Shown piece by piece: positions 58,766 through 64,000 of a stretch of DNA of 64,000 bases. The DNA is taken from positions 62,001 to 126,000 of the forward strand of contig JADNRY010000076.1 of assembly GCA_015501585.1 (NCBI GenBank), in the 5' to 3' direction. The notes under the pieces were generated by a model. It saw nothing but the letters and a program-made list of their open reading frames with translations, ran no database searches and had not been told where the DNA came from. A program made the translations under genes and the position numbers. The stretch is from Rhodocollybia butyracea. Lineage: Eukaryota > Basidiomycota > Agaricomycetes > Agaricales > Omphalotaceae. Position 1 is the stretch's first letter. Every line of letters starts with the position of its first letter.

Positions 58766-60177
58766 ATGGACTATACCACCGAACCTCCTCATTCCGACAA
58801 GCTTTTTGTCCAAGCTCCGCAACCTTTTAATGCCGAACCACCCGTAGCTTCTTTGGTTGAATTTGCGTACGTTTGAACCCGTAATGCTCCGCATCCTTAC
58901 TGACTGGATATGGGAAGATATACCCCTCATGAGCTTGTTTATTGTCGCAACCACGGTCCTGTGCGCGAATTTGAAGAGGCTGAGTATATGTTGTCCGTTA
59001 ACGGTGCTGTTGACCAAGTAATCTCGATGTCGATTCCACAACTCAAATCGACTTTCACCAAAGCTCGTGTGGTAGCTGCTCTGCAGGTGATTCCAAACTT
59101 TCAAGCTACTCTTTCTCGTGTAATTATGTTACATAGTGCGCTGGAAATAGACGAAATGAGATGGGTGCCATCAAGCCCGTACATGGCGTGGGCTGGAATA
59201 GTGGAGTTATTGCCAACTGCGTTTGGGGTGGTATACGATTGCGCGACGTTCTCTCCTATGTCGGTGTCCACACAGATGATCTACTGCATGTTTGCTTTGC
59301 ATCTTTTGCGACACTGTGCCAAGATGATGAATATTACGGGGCTTCCATCCCAATCTCAAGAGCAATGAAACTCGAAGACGACGTCCTACTTGCGTATGAG
59401 GTGTGTAGGCCCCGTTTCTGTGGCATTTAGCGGTTTCATCAAGGTTTTCAGATGAACGACGAACCCCTCTCTGCGGAACACGGAGGACCAATGCGTGTCG
59501 TCGTACCAGGATACTTGGGAGCAAGATGGGTGAAATGGCTAGACACGATAATTGTTTCCTCAGAAGAATCTCCGAACTACTATCAGCAGCGAGATTACAA
59601 GATTCTGCCTCCAGAAGTAATCTTATCACTTGCATCGATTTCATATCGTTAACGATACAACAGATCCAAACGAAGGATCAAGCCCGCCTTATCTGGCACA
59701 AGTATGCTTCAATGGCGAGTATTTCTTTGTTGTTTTAATGCATTTATACATGGATCAAACTGAAGAATTACCTTTTCCTTTTTCATCACCTAGACTGCTC
59801 TACCACTAAATTCGGTGATTGGATCCGCATTCAAATCTTCACCCTCCAAGCTACGGGTTAAGGGATATGCTACGCCAGGAGACTGTGGTAATGTTGCCGC
59901 AGTCGAAATTTCAACGGACAATGGTGCTACCTGGCATTCGTCAAAGATCACATATCAGGTATAGATGAATTCATAGTTTTTGCCGGAAGCTCAATCGACG
60001 ACCTCACAGGAAGGAAAATACAGTTGGACGCTGTGGGAAGGCGAGATCCCAGTCATGGAATCTTCCGGAGAAATTTGCTCGAGGGCGATTGATCTGGCTG
60101 GAAATATTCAACCAAAGGAAGGACAATGGAATATAAGAGGCGTGGCGTTTAATGGCTGGAGTTGGATGAAGTGGTAG
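58766..60177 (+). CDS. Sulfite oxidase (molybdopterin-dependent)
   Basis: It oxidises sulfite to sulfate at a molybdenum cofactor. Motifs: [12 protein letters not shown] near the N-terminus, then the Mo-ligand Cys in CAGNRRNEM (directly after an intron), [55 protein letters not shown], and a C-terminal dimerisation domain with [29 protein letters not shown] and [20 protein letters not shown], ending WSWMKW. No cytochrome b5 domain and no clear presequence are seen, so it resembles the plant-type, haem-free form; no SKL-like peroxisomal signal ends it. The stop is 16 bp from that of the opposite ZNF830-like gene. Confidence 0.9.
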
Positions 60178-60193
60178 CGCAAAGCGACAAACC

Positions 60194-61071
60194 TTAGCTA
60201 GATGTTGTTTTTATCTTTGCAGTTTTTGCAGCCTCCCTCTTCTTCCGTAGTAATTCCAACTTTGTTTTCATCGCGACTACCTTCATATCTGCCTCCTCTT
60301 GGGCTCTTTCTTCTTCTATTTTCCTACATTAACAAATATGAAAGAATCATCTTATTAGCACCCACCTAATAACCGGTCCATTATCAACTCCCGTTCATCC
60401 GTCTCCTTCTGCCTTCTAGCCTCATCCTCGTCCAATTTTGATGCCTCCTGTGGTTCGGAAGCTGCTTCCAGCGCAGGAAATCCTTCGGGTACTTGGGAAG
60501 CTAGTACAGGTTCCGCAAAGACCGTCGCGCCTTCGTATGTTTCTCTGAAATCTGGGGCATTTACCACCTCACGCTGGAAACGCTCCCATTCCAAATCTAG
60601 CGGTGTCGTTGTTGTACTTTCTGCATTCGGAACAGATGTTTCTGGCTGCCCTTCGTTTTCATCATCAGAGACATTGTCTAGTAGTGGTAGTGCTCGCGAA
60701 GAATCGGAAAAGAAGTCGGCTGGGAAACCCGCATCCAACCGTGGCCTCTTCGTCGCTGTATCTTCTTGGGCCTGCATGACAATATCTTCCTCTTCTTCCT
60801 CCGCTTTCCTTTTTCCTCTCGATATCCTCTCCTGCTCTTCTCTTTCTTCTCTAAGCCTCTGTTCCTCTTTAGCCCGTTGCTGCTCTTTTAAACGTGCCAC
60901 AGTCGTCCGATGAGCTTTGCTGCCCAGATGCCCCTCCCAAGCACTGGCATGCTTGATTGTGATGGAACAAGCCGTGCATTTGAGTTGTCCAGACTGACTA
61001 TACGATGCGTGAGGGTGTGTTATACGAGCTTCTTGTCGTTTAGCTTTCAGTAGTGCTCGAACGTCGGCCAT
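60194..61071 (-). CDS. C2H2 zinc-finger protein of the ZNF830/CCDC16 type
   Basis: Start 61071: MADVRALLKAKRQEARITHP. One zinc finger of the matrin/U1-like type follows at residues about 32-54 (CTACSITIKHASAWEGHLGS, KAHR). Then a long Glu/Arg-rich helix (REEREEQERISRGKRKAEEE), an acidic Pro/Ser linker, LEWERFQREVV, and after one intron (donor GTGCTAAT) a C-terminal coiled coil KIEEERAQEEADMKVVAMKT ending IKTTSS. Layout and the start motif match ZNF830, linked to spliceosomes and early development in animals; the fungal role is not known. It is tail-to-tail with sulfite oxidase. Confidence 0.85.
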
Positions 61072-61334
61072 GGTTGCGAATAAAACTCGCGCAGTGCGTA
61101 CATAATAAATCCGATCAAATTTTCAATTCAACCTGACTTAAATAACTTTAAGCCTTCGAACTTTACTCTGAATGTTACTGTTACAATACTGTACTTTGAC
61201 GTTGTTATGAGCTCTCGCTTGCTCAAGGTAATCTCCACAGTGGCGGGGAAGCCCTTGTGGAAAATTTAGAACCTCGGATAAACTTGACTGAAACTGGTTC
61301 ACTTTTCGTAAGTGGCGAGATCTGCTATTAACAT

Positions 61335-63176
61335 GAAGCATAAGTACGTTCTTTGGCTGGACGCCTCGCTTTAATTTTCAGCGCCTCTCAATGTACCAAA
61401 TATATCAATGTCCTGCACAAGTGGTGATTGCTCTCGCTATAGCTTTGGTGCAATTGATTATCTCGCTCCTCGAGAAACCAGTTCTATAACGTCATGGAAA
61501 ATCCCAACTTACTGGTGCGTCTTCTCGTATTGGAATCAGAGCCAATAGGTGCAAGAATCATCAGAGTGAACTGACATAGCTGACCGTATCGAAAAGTGAG
61601 GATCGTATCCACTACTGTACAACAAATCCATTAAGTATGTTGTCGTTCAACTTCCCTTTCCTTGCTGACAGACTATCTAGTGCCAAGGATATTTTCCCCA
61701 GTCCAAACCCCACAAACCCCTACCCAGAAGTGAGTAAAATAGCTGTCGGGGAACATACTACTCTACTGTGGAACACCTACCAGGTGAGGGATTTACTTTT
61801 GCAATCGTGGCACAATATACCAAAACGCTCACTCTCTTTCGGGAACTCGAATCATCTGGGCAATTAATCTAGGAGCAAACAGCGTAAGCAAAGAATAACA
61901 TTGGAATACTTGGAGGTACAGTTTCCTCGAAGATCGCAGTGGCAAACTTCGGACATCTTATAATATAGAAAGAGCCAGTGATAAGCAATCAAAAAAAAAG
62001 TTCCTCACTCCTGCTGTAATTTTATGGTCACAGTCCGTTATTTTCTGGAAAAGGTTGCTTGATTGATGGGGAGGTGTCGTTAAAATATCTTAATGCACAG
62101 ATACCTCTGGGGGCGAGCATCACAAGACAACCATACGCTTTCGGCGACGCCTTCGCAGGTATGTATCAAGAAGATGATTCGACGAAACCATTTCGAGTGT
62201 ATTAAAAGGATCGTCTTCCACTATTCAAGACTTTTCCCCCCAAGCAATCTACAACTTGAATATCTTGGGGGGCTCTTGTTGAGCGTACATCAACGCGTGC
62301 GCACATTCAGATTTTATCGCGCGTGTATAGTATATACTTTTGTGAGATCTTAGATTCAGAGCAAGGGCAATATTCGCAGTAATGCGTTCCCGCTACAGAA
62401 AAACGACATCTGCCATCCTACATCCTTGATGAAACGAAATTTTATTCTTGCCATGTATGTATAGGGTCAAATGACCGCTTGTGGATGTTACAATGAAAGT
62501 TTAAAGTGCTCCAGGCGTAAGCAACACTGCAGGAGCTACTAGTACATGCTGTTTGCGTAAGTTCTTTGGTGTGCTTGCTCTATGTTGTTTTAGCCCGATA
62601 TTTAAAAGTCGACCAGGTATTCTTCCACGATGCCAATTGGTTTCAAGTACAACCTGGGTATAACCTTTTTTTTATCGCTCGCGCTCACATCTGCGTTATA
62701 TTTTCAACCCAAACTCTGGCTCGCTCGACTCTCTACTTTGCTGTTGTCCGTCACCACCCTACATACATTATATTACGCCGTCATCATTGCCAGGGAACTC
62801 TAGCGTCACTCAGATATCTGAGTTCCCGATAAACAATCTGGTTACACGAATGCAACCAGGCCAAGAGGCTGGTGCTAATATACCATACTCCAGGTCTAGC
62901 GAAATGTGGTGAATGTCACTTAGAATTAAATTTCCAGCAGGACTCTGCAACAGCCAAAATATTCAGCTTAAGGCCCTGGATATATATTTCTATATCCTCA
63001 GCTTTTACTTACCGGTGTTTAGGCATTCCGACGATACCTTTGGTGCAATGGGGTGGACAACAGATGGATCTATCAAGGGCGAGGTTGCCATGCAGACAAT
63101 GACTTCCAGCAAAAACTTGCCAGGCCTCCCTGCTTCGCAGGCAGTCATGATAACTTTCGAGTGTTCAAATGCCTGA
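61335..63176 (+). CDS. Possible fragmented or unannotated gene
   Basis: Several protein-like scraps lie in order on the plus strand with plausible splice sites: PLNVPNISMSCTSGDCSRYS and FGAIDYLAPRETSSITSW near 61380-61520; IFPSPNPTNPYPE and LLWNTYQ near 61690-61780; IPLGASITRQPYAFGDAF near 62100-62160; and HSDDTFGAMGWTTDGSIKGE with AVMITFECSNA near 63020-63173, ending in TGA at 63174-63176. I could not join them into one convincing model and recognise no family, so it may be a real lineage-specific gene, a decayed copy or coincidence. The last stop codon lies inside the target duplication of the LTR-like insertion that follows. Confidence 0.3.
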
Positions 63177-63177
63177 G

Positions 63178-63303
63178 TGTAAGCCTGGGCTTACCACAGT
63201 TTCTATAATGTGCATATATAGTGGCCAGTGACTATTCAAGTAACTTGAATAGTTATGCTCCTTTTGGTGTAACGGTTAAGTTGGCCACTTTGACCTGCTT
63301 ACA
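63178..63303. mobile_element. Short solo-LTR-like element, copy 2 (126 bp)
   Basis: Nearly identical to 10891-11017: same TGTAAGCC...CTGCTTACA ends and internal palindrome, differing by a few bases and one indel (AACGGTTAAGTT against AACAGTTATAGTT). It is flanked by the 5-bp duplication CTGAG (63173-63177 and 63304-63308), different from TGTGC at copy 1, so the two are independent insertions. The left duplication contains a TGA that terminates the preceding open frame. Confidence 0.82.
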
Positions 63304-64000
63304 CTGAGATGTCTGAACTATTTCATAAAGTAAATCTATTTCAGGCTCGAGAGCTTCTTCAATGGGAAAAAAATACTAACACTTGCATAGCGGAAGTGCT
63401 TGTCCGAGATGTGCCAATTAGACCGTTGTATGCTTTCGAAATCAATGCCTAATCTAGAAGCGCGACGGAACGCCACGATAAGAGGGAGTGGGGTACTTAT
63501 TGGCAGGTTAAGGCAGCGGAGGCTCACAGAAAGTCTGAGTACTTGATCATGTCGGTTAAGGTCCGCCCGATTCTGTAAGCAGGAGGTACCCAGTAGATAG
63601 CCATGTGTCCGGTTCGATCTCATTTAGATATCACAGGTCACATCACATGATGGTCTAGACCTAGTGACATACAAGGTCTCTCGGCATCTGCACGGCAGAT
63701 CGGCCCCTTGAATCAGATCATCAAAACCAAGCAGCAGCAAGCAGCCTCAAGCAGCCTAGGACTCTGTAGGTTCGTTCAAGCCTCTTCGTCCGAAAGTGAT
63801 GCCGAATGATGCCGGTGTTTGCGTATATTGATTGTTTGGCATCAATTCACTTCGCTTTCGGCTTCGCGCGAAGGATTACACGTTCCGGACGAAGAGGGCT
63901 TGGCTCCGAACCTAAGGACTCTGCCATAGTCACTCTTTTCTTCGCCTGGTGCCAGTGGTAGCTATCTTCCACTGCATAGACGTTCAAATTTTAGATGTTT
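63304..64000. other. Terminal stretch: foldback, no gene recognised
   Basis: A minus-strand frame at 63623-63336 has no recognisable similarity. At about 63766-63914 an imperfect inverted repeat pairs TAGGTTCGTTCAAGCCTCTT with its complement before CCGAACCTAAGGACT, with CGAAAGTGATGCC-like internal inverted motifs, suggesting a small foldback element. A CAGCAGCAAGCAGCCTCAAG tract sits just before it. Nothing else is supported. Confidence 0.4.

Overview
The window looks like nuclear DNA of a filamentous basidiomycete, probably a mushroom-forming agaricomycete. Genes carry many short introns (about 45-60 nt, GT-AG with some GC-AG), coding exons are often tiny, intergenic gaps are short, and the housekeeping proteins are eukaryotic orthologues with fungal features (TIM54, SEY1, MAF1, a cdc4-type myosin light chain, a wax-synthase-like MBOAT protein). 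No prokaryotic operon, CRISPR array, rRNA or convincing tRNA was seen. All gene models are manual conceptual splices; start and stop coordinates are given, and internal exon borders are described only where they could be read.

Region 1 (1-12.16 kb) is transposon territory. A degenerate Ty3/gypsy chromovirus lies on the minus strand (2169-10857), bounded by a 5-bp target duplication. It still shows gag, protease, reverse transcriptase, integrase and chromodomain remnants, but it lacks a recognisable RNase H domain and contains stops and frameshifts. It has been hit by a 676-bp hAT-like element in one LTR, two copies of a long-arm palindromic element and a hairpin with 128-bp arms in gag. A second hAT-like element lies just outside it, and a 127-bp solo-LTR-like element and a 92-bp tandem duplication follow.

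Region 2 (12.16-33.6 kb) is gene dense: complex I 49-kDa subunit, MAK11-like WD40 protein, cdc4-like light chain, citrate synthase, TRM8, exosome RRP41, nicotinate phosphoribosyltransferase, MAF1, U1-70K, TIM54, an SH3 protein of the LSB1/PIN3 kind, a mannose-6-phosphate-receptor-like membrane protein and a four-TM protein of MARVEL type.

Region 3 (33.8-61.1 kb) has a secreted Cys-rich protein, an uncertain gene, a wax-synthase-like protein, SmB, methylthioadenosine phosphorylase, TSR2, SEY1, eIF4B, a reduced cyclophilin, a Rap/Rsr1-like GTPase, TIM13, JJJ1, an unrecognised coiled-coil protein, ADA2, PRP18, COX12, sulfite oxidase and a ZNF830-like protein. Most of these sit in divergent pairs sharing 50-180 bp between start codons, or in convergent pairs. 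One convergent pair (TRM8/RRP41) has overlapping stop codons.

Region 4 (61.1-64 kb) contains scraps of a possible plus-strand gene whose last open frame stops inside the target duplication of a second copy of the 127-bp LTR-like element, followed by sequence with a foldback and no recognised gene.

Functionally the genes are mixed: mitochondrial respiration and import (NDUFS2, CIT1, COX12, TIM54, TIM13), RNA processing (RRP41, U1-70K, SmB, PRP18, TRM8, MAK11, TSR2, JJJ1) and membrane traffic (SEY1, MRL1-like, MARVEL). No biosynthetic cluster or clearly new multi-gene system is evident. The most unusual items are the nested transposon stack, the LTR-like element at a stop codon, the recurrent start-codon-only coding exons, the GC-AG introns, the overlapping stop codons, and a cyclophilin that lacks the catalytic Arg segment.
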